From: Luteolibacter flavescens
GTDB lineage: Bacteria; Verrucomicrobiota; Verrucomicrobiia; Verrucomicrobiales; Akkermansiaceae
Assembly: GCF_025950085.1 (NCBI RefSeq)
Contig: NZ_JAPDDS010000001.1
Coordinates: 124,001 to 188,000, forward strand
Reading direction: 5' to 3'
DNA length: 64,000 bases
Part shown: piece after piece, positions 17,457 to 25,166 of the stretch
How positions within the stretch are numbered: the first letter of the stretch is position 1
Layout of the letters: the number at the start of each line of letters is the position of its first letter
Translations under genes and position numbers: made by a program
Notes under the pieces: model-generated
Told to the model about the DNA's origin: nothing
The model's database searches: none
Seen by the model: the letters and a program-made list of their open reading frames with translations, nothing else

Positions 17457-18227
17457 TCACTTCAGCGCCGAGAAGTCCACCGGCTTGAGGAAGACCGACT
17501 TCACGCCATCCGGTACGGTGAGCGATCCTCCCGCAGCGTCCTCCGAGGCCTTCTTCGCGGCGACCCACACAGGGTCCGCACGGAATTCCGTCCAAGATTT
17601 CTCAGCGGCCGCCGCGTCCTTGTGGGCGAGGAAATAGACCAGCGTGTCATCCGCCGCGGGCTGCCCGGGGACCGGCTTGAAGTAGGCTCCGTTGGTCATG
17701 CCGTGCTTCTTGAAAAGCCCCATGGTGTGCTCGCTGAAGCGCTTGTGCAGGTTCGGCAACTTACCCGGGGTGGTCGTGTAGGTGCGCAGTTCAAAGAGAC
17801 GCTCCGCTCCACCGGCATCGTTCGCGGGAAAGCCCGGCGAGAAGTCCGTCGAGGTCAGGTAGAGCTCGTCGATCTTGCTGAGGAGCTTGCCATTCACCTC
17901 GGAGGCCGCGGCGGCCTTCTTCCAGTCCTCGTCGGCGAGGAATCCCTTCCACGCCGCGTCGCGGGCCGCGCGGTCCGGATAAGACAGGACATAGACCAGC
18001 AGGTTATCCTTGTTCTCCACCGGCACCCAATATCCGACATTCGTCATGCCGTGCTTTTCGAAAAGCTTGCAGGTATGATCGCGGAAGCGCGTCAGGAGGG
18101 CATCCAGCTTTCCGGGCTCCGCGTGATAAGTACGCAGCTCATACAGCCGCGTGTCCCGTGGCTTTTCTTCGGCTTTCACGGCGAGGGATACGGCGGCGAG
18201 CAATCCGAGAACTAGGGTCCTGAGCAT
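17457..18227 (-). CDS. exported protein with two NIPSNAP domains
   Basis: 256 residues: signal peptide (MLRTLVLGLLAAVSLAVKAE), then two ferredoxin-like NIPSNAP repeats, each beginning with the family phrase (RLYELRTYHAEPGKLDALL and RLFELRTYTTTPGKLPNLH) followed by KHGMTN. NIPSNAP proteins are dimeric alpha-beta barrels without a settled biochemical role; exported tandem forms are common in Verrucomicrobia and Planctomycetes. It stands 67 bp upstream of nrnA on the same strand but is probably transcribed independently. Confidence 0.9.
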   Translation of the reverse strand: MLRTLVLGLLAAVSLAVKAEEKPRDTRLYELRTYHAEPGKLDALLTRFRDHTCKLFEKHGMTNVGYWVPVENKDNLLVYVLSYPDRAARDAAWKGFLADEDWKKAAAASEVNGKLLSKIDELYLTSTDFSPGFPANDAGGAERLFELRTYTTTPGKLPNLHKRFSEHTMGLFKKHGMTNGAYFKPVPGQPAADDTLVYFLAHKDAAAAEKSWTEFRADPVWVAAKKASEDAAGGSLTVPDGVKSVFLKPVDFSALK

Positions 18228-18304
18228 GAAAAAGGGTTGCCTGCCGCGAGCGGCGTGACAACCCCATCTTCAGTCACATGGCCTTGGGGACCATGGGAAA
18301 TCGC

Positions 18305-18529
18305 TCAAGCGGCGATCTCGTAGTGCTCCGCGATCTGGCGGAAGATACGGTCGCGACGCTCGCGTGCCTGATCGACATCGCGGGTTTTCAGGGAAAAGCG
18401 GAGACGCTCGGCGGTGGCGTCCGGCTTGTGGACAGTCAGGTGACACCACCAGACACCACGATTGTTCCAGAGGTGATGGTTCGGGTTCTCCTGGTTCACG
18501 CGCAGGGCGAGCTTGGGCTTCCTTTTCAT
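18305..18529 (-). CDS. small orphan protein resembling an integrase arm/N-terminal domain
   Basis: About 74 residues from ATG 18529 (MKRKPKLALRVNQEN); an earlier ATG at 18613 would add a Cys-containing stretch that looks non-coding. The core, RGVWWCHLTVHKP followed by LRFSLKTRDVDQARERRD, is the strand-turn-strand-helix pattern of the N-terminal part of tyrosine recombinases (where xSLxTRDxxEAxxxRD is typical). No catalytic domain follows. It could be a recombinase remnant or a domesticated DNA-binding protein. The flank at 18640-18715 is unusually A+T rich for this genome. Confidence 0.55.
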   Translation of the reverse strand: MKRKPKLALRVNQENPNHHLWNNRGVWWCHLTVHKPDATAERLRFSLKTRDVDQARERRDRIFRQIAEHYEIAA

Positions 18530-18666
18530 GCGTTCGGTGTCTTGGGCTAGGGTTCTGGGAAAAGTTGCTTCTTGGCTAAGCAGCATTTCCAGACACGGAT
18601 TACACCGATTCAAAGGGTTTACCCGGTGTAGGCAAGGAGATTTACTAAGGTAGCACTTTTAATCAC

Positions 18667-18682
18667 TTTAATGACCATTAAA
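18667..18682. repeat. small inverted repeat in an A+T-rich gap
   Basis: TTTAAT-GACC-ATTAAA, 6-bp perfect arms, in the A+T-rich spacer between the cystathionine synthase end and the small integrase-like gene. It could be an operator for that gene. Confidence 0.3.
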
Positions 18683-18718
18683 TGAATAAAAATGCTAAGG
18701 AAATCCGTTAAATCGGAC

Positions 18719-20197
18719 TCAAGCCTCAGCCAGCGCCGTCTCAAAGCGGGAAACGAGCCCCGCAGTATCCTCCGCCCCGCATGACACACGGATCAAATGG
18801 GAGGAAACCCCACATGCTTCCGCCCAGCCGAGTTCCGTGTAATGGGCCAGCAGCGTGTAGGGGCATGCCAGCGTGAAGGGCGTGCCAAAGCTGGGTCCCT
18901 TCGACACCTCGAGTGCGTCGAATACCTTCGGAGCTTTCTTCGGATTCTTCAGGACGAAGGAAAGCAGCGGACCGTAGCCACCTCGCGGTGCGCGGATCTT
19001 GTCATAGTCCTCCTTGGTCGTGAGAGAGGGGTGCCAGACCTCCGCGACGGCGGGGTGGTCGGCGAGCATCTTGGCGATCGCGACGCCGTTGGCATTGTGC
19101 GCCGCCATCCGGGCGGGGAAGCCCTTCAGGTTGGAAAGCAGCACTTCGGCATCCCCGATGTAGAGCGGGGTACTGCGCAGGCTTTCCTCGGCGAGAGAGG
19201 ATAGCAGGGAGCCGGCGTGCTCCGAGTCCGGACGGATGGAGGCCATGCCCGCCATCACATCACCGGTGCCGGAGAGCCACTTGGTGAGGCTGGTGGTCAC
19301 CACGTCGGCATATTTCAGCGCCGTGACATTCGACGGTCCGACGGCGGAATCATCGATGATGAAAGGAACGCCACCCTCGGCGCAGGCGGCAGCCACGCGC
19401 GGGACATCGATGGTGCGGAGCAGGGGATTGCTCGGGCACTCGGTGAAGACCCCGGCGAACTCACCCTGGCGGATGCGCCGGAGTGCTTCGTCAAAGGACT
19501 CGCCGATAGCCTGATTGAGGAAAACGACGCCATTGCCGAATTGCTCCTGAACCTTCAGGGCATCGACGTAGGGAAATTCGATCTGGAGCGTCTTCTTTCC
19601 TTCCTTCACGCCCGGCAGCGAGCGGAGGACGGCGGTGATGGCTGCCATCCCGCTGTTGTAGATGAAGACGTGATCGGGCTCGACGGAGAGCAGCTTGCCC
19701 AGGCGGCGCTGGAGCAGGTGGGACTTGTCGCCGCTGCGGACCTTGCCCTCGAGGAAGTCTTCCGCCTGACGGCTGCTGACAAGCTCTCCGGTGAAGCGCT
19801 GGTAATCGACGGCCTCCTGGCGTGCCTTCACCGGCACGGCCAAGACGTGCATGCCGTGGAAGCCTTCCGCCCGCACGGCCATCTCGGCGCGGCGCTCGAT
19901 CCAGCGTTGCGCGCGCTGGGCGGCCACCTTGTTCGGGAAAACGAATGCTTCCTCGCCCTCCTCGGCGATTTCCTCGGCGGCCATGGCCGTGAGGCGCTTG
20001 ACCAGCGGATGGCGGAAGAAACGCGGGTAGCCGATGCGCATCTTGCGGACCACCTTGTCCCGGGCTTCTTCGTAGCCGATCACCGACTTCCAGGTCGGGA
20101 GGCATACGGAAACGGCATGGGAAGAATCCGGGAGAGGCATTCCCAGATCCTCTTCCTGCCAGGCAGGCTGAGCCGACAAATCACGCATGTGCGCCAC
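18719..20197 (-). CDS. cystathionine gamma-synthase-type PLP enzyme with N-terminal extension
   Basis: 492 residues, about 100 more than bacterial MetB. The C-terminal 350 residues are a fold-type I Cys/Met-metabolism enzyme: YNSGMAAITAVLRSL (cofactor phosphate region), DDSAVGPSNVTAL (PLP Asp), SLTKWLSGTGDVMAG with the Schiff-base Lys. The N-terminal part (PLPDSSHAVSVCLPTW, GYEEARDKVVRKM, GYPRFFRHPLVKRL, SSRQAED) follows the arrangement I associate with fungal STR2/MET-7 enzymes. It probably joins an activated homoserine to cysteine in methionine synthesis. MAHM or the ATG three codons later may be the start. It is divergent from the subtilisin gene. Confidence 0.85.
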   Translation of the reverse strand: MAHMRDLSAQPAWQEEDLGMPLPDSSHAVSVCLPTWKSVIGYEEARDKVVRKMRIGYPRFFRHPLVKRLTAMAAEEIAEEGEEAFVFPNKVAAQRAQRWIERRAEMAVRAEGFHGMHVLAVPVKARQEAVDYQRFTGELVSSRQAEDFLEGKVRSGDKSHLLQRRLGKLLSVEPDHVFIYNSGMAAITAVLRSLPGVKEGKKTLQIEFPYVDALKVQEQFGNGVVFLNQAIGESFDEALRRIRQGEFAGVFTECPSNPLLRTIDVPRVAAACAEGGVPFIIDDSAVGPSNVTALKYADVVTTSLTKWLSGTGDVMAGMASIRPDSEHAGSLLSSLAEESLRSTPLYIGDAEVLLSNLKGFPARMAAHNANGVAIAKMLADHPAVAEVWHPSLTTKEDYDKIRAPRGGYGPLLSFVLKNPKKAPKVFDALEVSKGPSFGTPFTLACPYTLLAHYTELGWAEACGVSSHLIRVSCGAEDTAGLVSRFETALAEA

Positions 20198-20314
20198 CTG
20201 CTTGCCGGGACCGGGGCAGGTAGCGCAAGCCGGATTCCCGGAATTCTGGCGTGCGGTGCCACATTCGTGAAATTTCCCGCTACCCCGGGCGGCATTTCGG
20301 GGTTACCGGAGTGC

Positions 20315-21880
20315 ATGAGAAAAGGCGGGCGACAAGCGATTCTGGCCGCGGCAGTGCTGGTTGGCGGTGCTGCCGGCTGGTGGTTCACCCGGACGGCCAT
20401 CGATGAAGCGACCCCGGATCCGGTGGCCGCCGTGCAGGTGCCGAAGGCCCCGCTCTACGACCCGCCGCCGAAGGCGAGCAAGCCAGCCGCGCGCCCTGTC
20501 GGCTGGGACCGCGATGACGAGGCCGCCGAGGCCGGTGCGCTGAAAAACCAGCGCTCGATCGTCTTTTCCAGCCGCGAGGCCATGGAGAAATTTCTCGCTG
20601 CCGCTCAAGGTAAAGGGATCGCGATCCTCGGCTCCATCGACCGGTTGAATGCTCTGCACGTCGGCTTCCTCTCATTGGATGACCTGATGGCGCTGCTGGA
20701 TGGCACGGAGGACACCGGCTTCATTTATCCGGTTTCGCTGCCGACCCCGACCACCGAGGGCGTGCAGGAGGGTGCCATCGGCTTTGGAAACCAGCTCCTT
20801 GCGTGGCTGGGCATCACTGGCGACAACTCCGCCTACGGGGCGGGGGTGAAGATCGCCATTCTCGACACGGGTTCCACCCTTGCCGGGGCAAAGAATTTCT
20901 TCCTCGTGGACCCGCCGGCCGATGCGTCGGGCTGGAATGGTCACGGTACCGCGGTGGCCGACCTGATCCGCCAGATCGCGCCGTCTTCCGAGCTGCTCTC
21001 GTGGCGTGTCGCCGATGACAATGGCGTCTCGAACAGCTTCCTGCTGGCCCAAGGCATCTTGGCCGCAGTCGATTCCGGAGTGGACATCATCAATATCTCG
21101 ATGGGCTCCTACGGGAACTCCACGATCCTGCGGCAGGCCGTCGAGTATGCCCAATCGCAGGGCATCATCATCTACGCCTCCACCGGCAACGAGGGCTACG
21201 ACCAGATCGCCTATCCGGCCGGCTACTCCGGGGTGGTGGGGGTGGGTGCCGTGGATGCGGCGGGCAATCACCTGAACTTCTCCAATACCGGCGATGTCTC
21301 GATGAGCGCTCCGGGGCTGGATCTCGTGACGGCTTGGACGGGGGACCAGAGCATCTATTTCACCGGCACCTCGGCGAGTTCGCCCATCGGTGTCGGGGTG
21401 CTGGCGGCCACGATGTCGTCCGGCGGGACGAAGATCACCTCGGCCTCGGCCTATCAGAAGGTCGTGGACAATTTGAACGAATCCGGCGCGCCGGGGACCG
21501 ACGAATACTACGGCGACGGCACGGTGGACTTCGGTCGCATCCTGAACTCCAGCCAGAGCGGCATCACCGATGCGGCCATCGCTTCGAACTACATCACGAC
21601 CGGCGCCAACGGCCAACCGGTGCTGCAAGTGACCGTGGAGAACCGCGGCACCGCCACGCTGATCAATGCCCCGGTCCAAGTGACCATCAATGGCTCGACC
21701 ACGACCTACTACGTCACGACCCTGCAGGCCGGGGACATCAAGACCTTCACCGTGCCGGTCAGCACCCAGAACGGGCAGGCAACAATCGTGTCGGGCGTCT
21801 CCGTTTCGGGTGGCACCACGGACTCGAAGCCTGCAAATAACAAGCGGTCCGATGTTTACGTCTCGCCGCCGACGAATTGA
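20315..21880 (+). CDS. membrane-anchored subtilisin-family (S8) serine protease
   Basis: 521 residues from ATG 20315; the frame is open far upstream (19217) but there it is antisense to the cystathionine synthase gene. An N-terminal signal/anchor (about 8-23) is followed by a Pro-rich linker and an I9-like propeptide region (SIVFSSREAMEKFLAAAQGK). The catalytic domain has Asp184 (AILDTGS), His210 (WNGHGTAVADLI), Asn292 (STGNEG) and Ser353 (GTSASSP). The C-terminal 100 residues look like a CARDB-type beta-sandwich (VENRGTATLINAPVQVTING). Its end overlaps the next gene by 29 bp, suggesting co-expression of exported hydrolases. Confidence 0.92.
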   Translation: MRKGGRQAILAAAVLVGGAAGWWFTRTAIDEATPDPVAAVQVPKAPLYDPPPKASKPAARPVGWDRDDEAAEAGALKNQRSIVFSSREAMEKFLAAAQGKGIAILGSIDRLNALHVGFLSLDDLMALLDGTEDTGFIYPVSLPTPTTEGVQEGAIGFGNQLLAWLGITGDNSAYGAGVKIAILDTGSTLAGAKNFFLVDPPADASGWNGHGTAVADLIRQIAPSSELLSWRVADDNGVSNSFLLAQGILAAVDSGVDIINISMGSYGNSTILRQAVEYAQSQGIIIYASTGNEGYDQIAYPAGYSGVVGVGAVDAAGNHLNFSNTGDVSMSAPGLDLVTAWTGDQSIYFTGTSASSPIGVGVLAATMSSGGTKITSASAYQKVVDNLNESGAPGTDEYYGDGTVDFGRILNSSQSGITDAAIASNYITTGANGQPVLQVTVENRGTATLINAPVQVTINGSTTTYYVTTLQAGDIKTFTVPVSTQNGQATIVSGVSVSGGTTDSKPANNKRSDVYVSPPTN

Positions 21881-22649
21881 GTTCCTTTTCCTCTCCCTGA
21901 TCGCTGCTTGTTGCTGCCACGCAGCGGAATTGCGTGAGGCTCCGCGTGCGGAGGCCTCGCCAGTCAACCAGCTATCGATTTCCGGGAATGCCTGCGGCCC
22001 CGCGGCCCTTTTGGCGTCGTTTCGCAGCGGAAGCGAGAATTGGCAGCGGGCGGCGGCTTCCCTCCCGGGGACCACGGATCGGGAGCAACTCGGCCAATGG
22101 ATTCGACGCTATGGACTCTTGCCATCGGCGACGCTGAAAGGGCGGAAGCGCTGGACGAATGCGGGGATCAATGTCGAGGACCTCGTCGTCGCGACCAACG
22201 AGATGACTAGGCCGCTCTACCTGCCGGCGGTGGCGCAGGACGATCTTTTCATGCGCAAGGGCGAGAAGCCCGAGGCCTTGCTGCGGCGTACCCACCAGCG
22301 GCTTGAGAAGTCATTGGCGAAGGGAGTGCCGCCGGTGCTGAGCCTGAGGCGCTTCGTCTTGCGAGGCGGAAAGTGGGAAGCACTGCAGGGCCACTTCGTC
22401 ACCGTCACCGCCGTGCCGCGCAAGCTCGGTCGCGGGCAGTCAGCCTTTGCATTCACCTACCTCGATCCGTGGGGTGGGAAGCGGACGCAGGGTGAATTCC
22501 GGATCTCCCCCGGACCGATTCTGGCCGCCCCGGGGCAGGAGTCGCCCTGTCTGGAGGTCCTCGCTCCGGCGGCGAATATCGGGAAGAAGGAGGTCCGTCG
22601 TGGCGAGACCACCGTGATCATCCCGGCCGCGGTCATTGGCCGCTGGTGA
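21852..22649 (+). CDS. exported C39-like cysteine peptidase, possible lipoprotein
   Basis: 265 residues from ATG 21852 inside the end of the subtilisin gene. The N-terminus is basic then hydrophobic (RRRRIEFLFLSLIAAC), with an IAAC lipobox-like site at Cys20. Cys48 in SGNACGPAALLASF, His in LQGHFVTVTAV and Asp in TYLDPWGG form the Cys-His-Asp pattern of C39/papain-like peptidases. Length and lack of an ABC domain exclude a bacteriocin exporter. Substrate unknown. It sits between a serine protease and a metallopeptidase gene. Confidence 0.75.
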   Translation: MFTSRRRRIEFLFLSLIAACCCHAAELREAPRAEASPVNQLSISGNACGPAALLASFRSGSENWQRAAASLPGTTDREQLGQWIRRYGLLPSATLKGRKRWTNAGINVEDLVVATNEMTRPLYLPAVAQDDLFMRKGEKPEALLRRTHQRLEKSLAKGVPPVLSLRRFVLRGGKWEALQGHFVTVTAVPRKLGRGQSAFAFTYLDPWGGKRTQGEFRISPGPILAAPGQESPCLEVLAPAANIGKKEVRRGETTVIIPAAVIGRW

Positions 22650-22716
22650 GGCGATACTCTCAGGTCCAGACAGTCGATCGGTACGTGCTTTTCTCTGGAT
22701 TTCGCATTTTTTCTGG

Positions 22717-22752
22717 ATGAAAAAGTTATTCATGGTCGTTTTGTCTGCGTGA
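22717..22752 (+). other. 11-codon leader ORF overlapping the metallopeptidase start
   Basis: ATG 22717 opens MKKLFMVVLSA followed by TGA at 22750-22752. The TGA overlaps the GTG start (22749) of the next gene as GTGA. The peptide looks like the start of a signal peptide. It may be a coupling leader, or a remnant of a shifted true start. No strong Shine-Dalgarno is visible. Confidence 0.4.
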
Positions 22753-24554
22753 AATTGACCTTCGCTGCCTTGCTTCTCGCTTTCCCGCTTCACGCGAGCC
22801 CTCAGGAAGAGATCTCTGCCAAGGTCCCGGCAGCGAAGGCTATCCTCGACGCGTGGCAGGCGAAGGACCCGGTGAGGGCGGAGAAGAAGATCCACATCGT
22901 CTATTGGACGCCCTCCGACCGTGAGCCTGCGCCGCGCTATCGGGAACGCCTCGGGGTGATCCTGGAGGATATCCGGGATTTCTACGCGAAGGAGATGAAG
23001 CGTCTCGGCTTCGGCCCGCTGACCATTCGGCTCGACTATGCCGGTGATGGCGAAATGAAGGTTCACCTCGTGCAGGGCCGCCAACCGTATGCCAATTACG
23101 ACGTGCAGTCCGGGAGCCAGATCCGCACCGAGTGCCTGACCACGCTGCGTTCCGCCGGGATCGATCCCGAGAAGGAGACCATCGTGATCTTCTGCAACAT
23201 GTCGAACTGGGACGCCGGGAAGGCGACCATCTCCCAAAACAGCCCCTATTATGCAGGCGGCAGCAATCGCCAGGGCACTGCGTGGCAGGTGGATTCCCCG
23301 ATCCTTGACCTCGATTCTCTCGCGAAGAAGGAACCGCGGGTAAAGGACGGCCAATACGGCGGCATTTCCATCGGCCGCTACAATTCCATCTTCATCGGCG
23401 GCATCGCCCACGAACTCGGACACGCCCTCGGCCTGCCGCATAACAAGGAGCGGCCGGACGAGGAGACGGCCTTCGGCACAGCTCTCATGGGTAGCGGCAA
23501 TCGCAGCTACGGCGAGGATCTCCGCGGAGAAGGGAAGGGTTCCTTCCTCACGCTCGCGCATGGCCTGAAGCTGGCCTCGCACCCCGTTTTTAGCGGCTCG
23601 GTGAAGGGCATCGACCAGCCGGCGAATGCGGTATTGAAAGACGTCTCCATCGTCAGTCATGGCAAGGCATTCACCTTCAGCGGGACCGTCACTGCCGATC
23701 CTCCGCCGTATGCGGTGCTTGGCTACATGGACCCGGAAGGTGGCGGTGACTATGACGCCACCACCTGCACTGCCATTCCGGATGCCTCCGGGAAATTCAC
23801 GCTGGAGGCCGGTGCCTTCGCTTCCGGAAAGCCCGGGGTCTTCCGGGTGGTCGTGGTGCAAGCAAATGGAGCCGCAAGCTCCTTCGCCGGTGCCAGCACG
23901 CCCTTCACGTATCCGTATCTGGTGGCAAAGGACGGCACGGTCGATCTCTCCTCGAGCCAAGCGCGCCTGCAGCTTTCGCCATTGATAGAAGCGGTTTCCA
24001 AGCGCGACGCCTCCGCCACGGCGAGTGCCTTGGCCGCGGTCGAGTCGTCGAATCCCGCTCCGTCCGTAATGGAGGCGGCAAGGGTCCGTGCCGCCACGCT
24101 GGTACCGAAGGCGGCACCGTCACCTGCCGATGAGACCGGTGAAGTCAGCCGTCTTTCAGAAGCGAAGCCCTCATCCGCGCGGGTTGGCTACGGCCGACCT
24201 GCTTACAATATCCTGCCCGGCAGCGAACTCCTCTTCTCCTGTGCCTCGCGTCTTTTCGCCCGCGGCATCTACGCCCATGCCCCGGCCAGCCATGCCTGGC
24301 AACTGGACGGAAAGTGGAAGGCCCTGCGCGGGCGCGCGGGCCTGCCCGATGGCAATGACGGGGGCTCCTGCGTCTTCGTCGTGAAAGCTGACGGCAAGGA
24401 AATCTGGCGGACGCAGAAAACCGAGTCCGGCACGCTCCGGAGCTTCGAGCTCCCGGTCGAAGGAGTGAAGGAAATCGCGCTGATCGTGGAGGATGCCGGA
24501 GACGGGAACGGTGCCGATTGGGGCTGCTGGTTTGATCCCGAGCTCAGCCGCTGA
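22749..24554 (+). CDS. exported zinc metallopeptidase with C-terminal NPCBM domain
   Basis: 601 residues from GTG 22749, beginning with a signal peptide (KLTFAALLLAFPLHAS). The zinc site is HELGHALGLPH at residues 221-231 (HExxHxxGxxH, metzincin-type), preceded by a large N-terminal domain with the strand KIHIVYWTPSD. After about residue 330 a beta-sandwich follows. From about 465 on there is an NPCBM module (ARVGYGRP, LFARGIYAHAPASHAWQLDG, DWGCWFDPEL), known as a carbohydrate-binding domain. The enzyme may attack glycosylated proteins. It follows the subtilisin and C39-like genes in the same direction, after a 99-bp gap. Confidence 0.85.
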   Translation: MKLTFAALLLAFPLHASPQEEISAKVPAAKAILDAWQAKDPVRAEKKIHIVYWTPSDREPAPRYRERLGVILEDIRDFYAKEMKRLGFGPLTIRLDYAGDGEMKVHLVQGRQPYANYDVQSGSQIRTECLTTLRSAGIDPEKETIVIFCNMSNWDAGKATISQNSPYYAGGSNRQGTAWQVDSPILDLDSLAKKEPRVKDGQYGGISIGRYNSIFIGGIAHELGHALGLPHNKERPDEETAFGTALMGSGNRSYGEDLRGEGKGSFLTLAHGLKLASHPVFSGSVKGIDQPANAVLKDVSIVSHGKAFTFSGTVTADPPPYAVLGYMDPEGGGDYDATTCTAIPDASGKFTLEAGAFASGKPGVFRVVVVQANGAASSFAGASTPFTYPYLVAKDGTVDLSSSQARLQLSPLIEAVSKRDASATASALAAVESSNPAPSVMEAARVRAATLVPKAAPSPADETGEVSRLSEAKPSSARVGYGRPAYNILPGSELLFSCASRLFARGIYAHAPASHAWQLDGKWKALRGRAGLPDGNDGGSCVFVVKADGKEIWRTQKTESGTLRSFELPVEGVKEIALIVEDAGDGNGADWGCWFDPELSR

Positions 24555-24573
24555 GCCTCGCCCGGGCGCGCGG

Positions 24574-25059
24574 TCACTTCACCGCGCGCCGCGAGGTGAC
24601 CTCGAAGCCGCCACGGAGCTTCTGGCCGAGCACGAATTCCTCGCGAGTCGTCTCGTGTTTGTCATTGGCCCCGTATTCCACCCGTACCGTCAGGATTCCA
24701 CCTTGGTTGAGGATGCTCACGATCCGGAAAATCGGCTCCTTTCGCAGCCGCAGGAAGCAATGCACCGGCACATCCGGGTGATTGGCATTCCATAGCCAGT
24801 GAGCCGGAAGGAAATCCGGCACGTCCGCGAGCGCGGCAAAGATCGCCCGGACCCTCCGCTCGCCATGTCGCGAGACCAGTCGCGCCGCCGTCTTCTTGGC
24901 CAGCAGGCCCTCCCACCACGCGGCCAGAGGGTTTTCACTCGCCTCGACGACTTCCTCAATGAGCGTCCGCGCGTGGAAGGACATCGCCACGTGCAATTGC
25001 TCCCGGGTCATGAGCCCGGCTTCGAAGTCCTCGAATAGCTGTGGCGGAGTGCGGAGCAT
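24574..25059 (-). CDS. hypothetical protein
   Basis: 161 residues from ATG 25059. The N-terminal half is helical (LFEDFEAGLMTREQLHVAM, TLIEEVVEASENPLAAWWEG), the C-terminal half strand-rich (PVHCFLRLRKEPIFRIVSI, GILTVRVEYGANDKHETTRE). No signal peptide or membrane segment, and no family recognised. It ends convergently 19 bp from the metallopeptidase gene. Codon use and composition look normal for this genome, so I believe it is expressed. Confidence 0.6.
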   Translation of the reverse strand: MLRTPPQLFEDFEAGLMTREQLHVAMSFHARTLIEEVVEASENPLAAWWEGLLAKKTAARLVSRHGERRVRAIFAALADVPDFLPAHWLWNANHPDVPVHCFLRLRKEPIFRIVSILNQGGILTVRVEYGANDKHETTREEFVLGQKLRGGFEVTSRRAVK

Positions 25060-25066
25060 GAGGTGG

Positions 25067-25158
25067 GGAAAGGTGCCAGGTTAGAAGTTCCAAGCGCCAA
25101 GGCATGCCGGGGCTGCCCCCGGCTGACTGGCGGTCGTCTTGGACCTAGCACCTTTTCC
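25067..25158. repeat. inverted element built of heptad repeats
   Basis: The left end GGAAAGGTGCCAGGT (25067-25081) and right end ACCTAGCACCTTTTCC (25143-25158) are imperfect inverted copies. Inside the left arm the sequence falls into heptads AAGGTGC, CAGGTTA, GAAGTTC, CAAGCGC, CAAGGCA (25070-25104). A GC-rich hairpin lies between (25106-25123). It fills the gap between the hypothetical gene and mrp. Confidence 0.55.
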
Positions 25159-25166
25159 GCCGCTTG

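Noticed and set aside
19217-20314. Upstream extension of the subtilisin ORF
   Set aside because: Antisense to the cystathionine synthase gene; the family-like signal/anchor begins at ATG 20315.
20198-20314. SAM riboswitch before the cystathionine synthase gene
   Set aside because: No SAM-I/II core or terminator stem is recognisable in the gap on the minus strand.
25106-25123. GCCGGGG/CCCCGGC hairpin as terminator of the hypothetical gene or mrp
   Set aside because: It lies upstream of the hypothetical gene and downstream of mrp without a T run; part of the repeat element instead.
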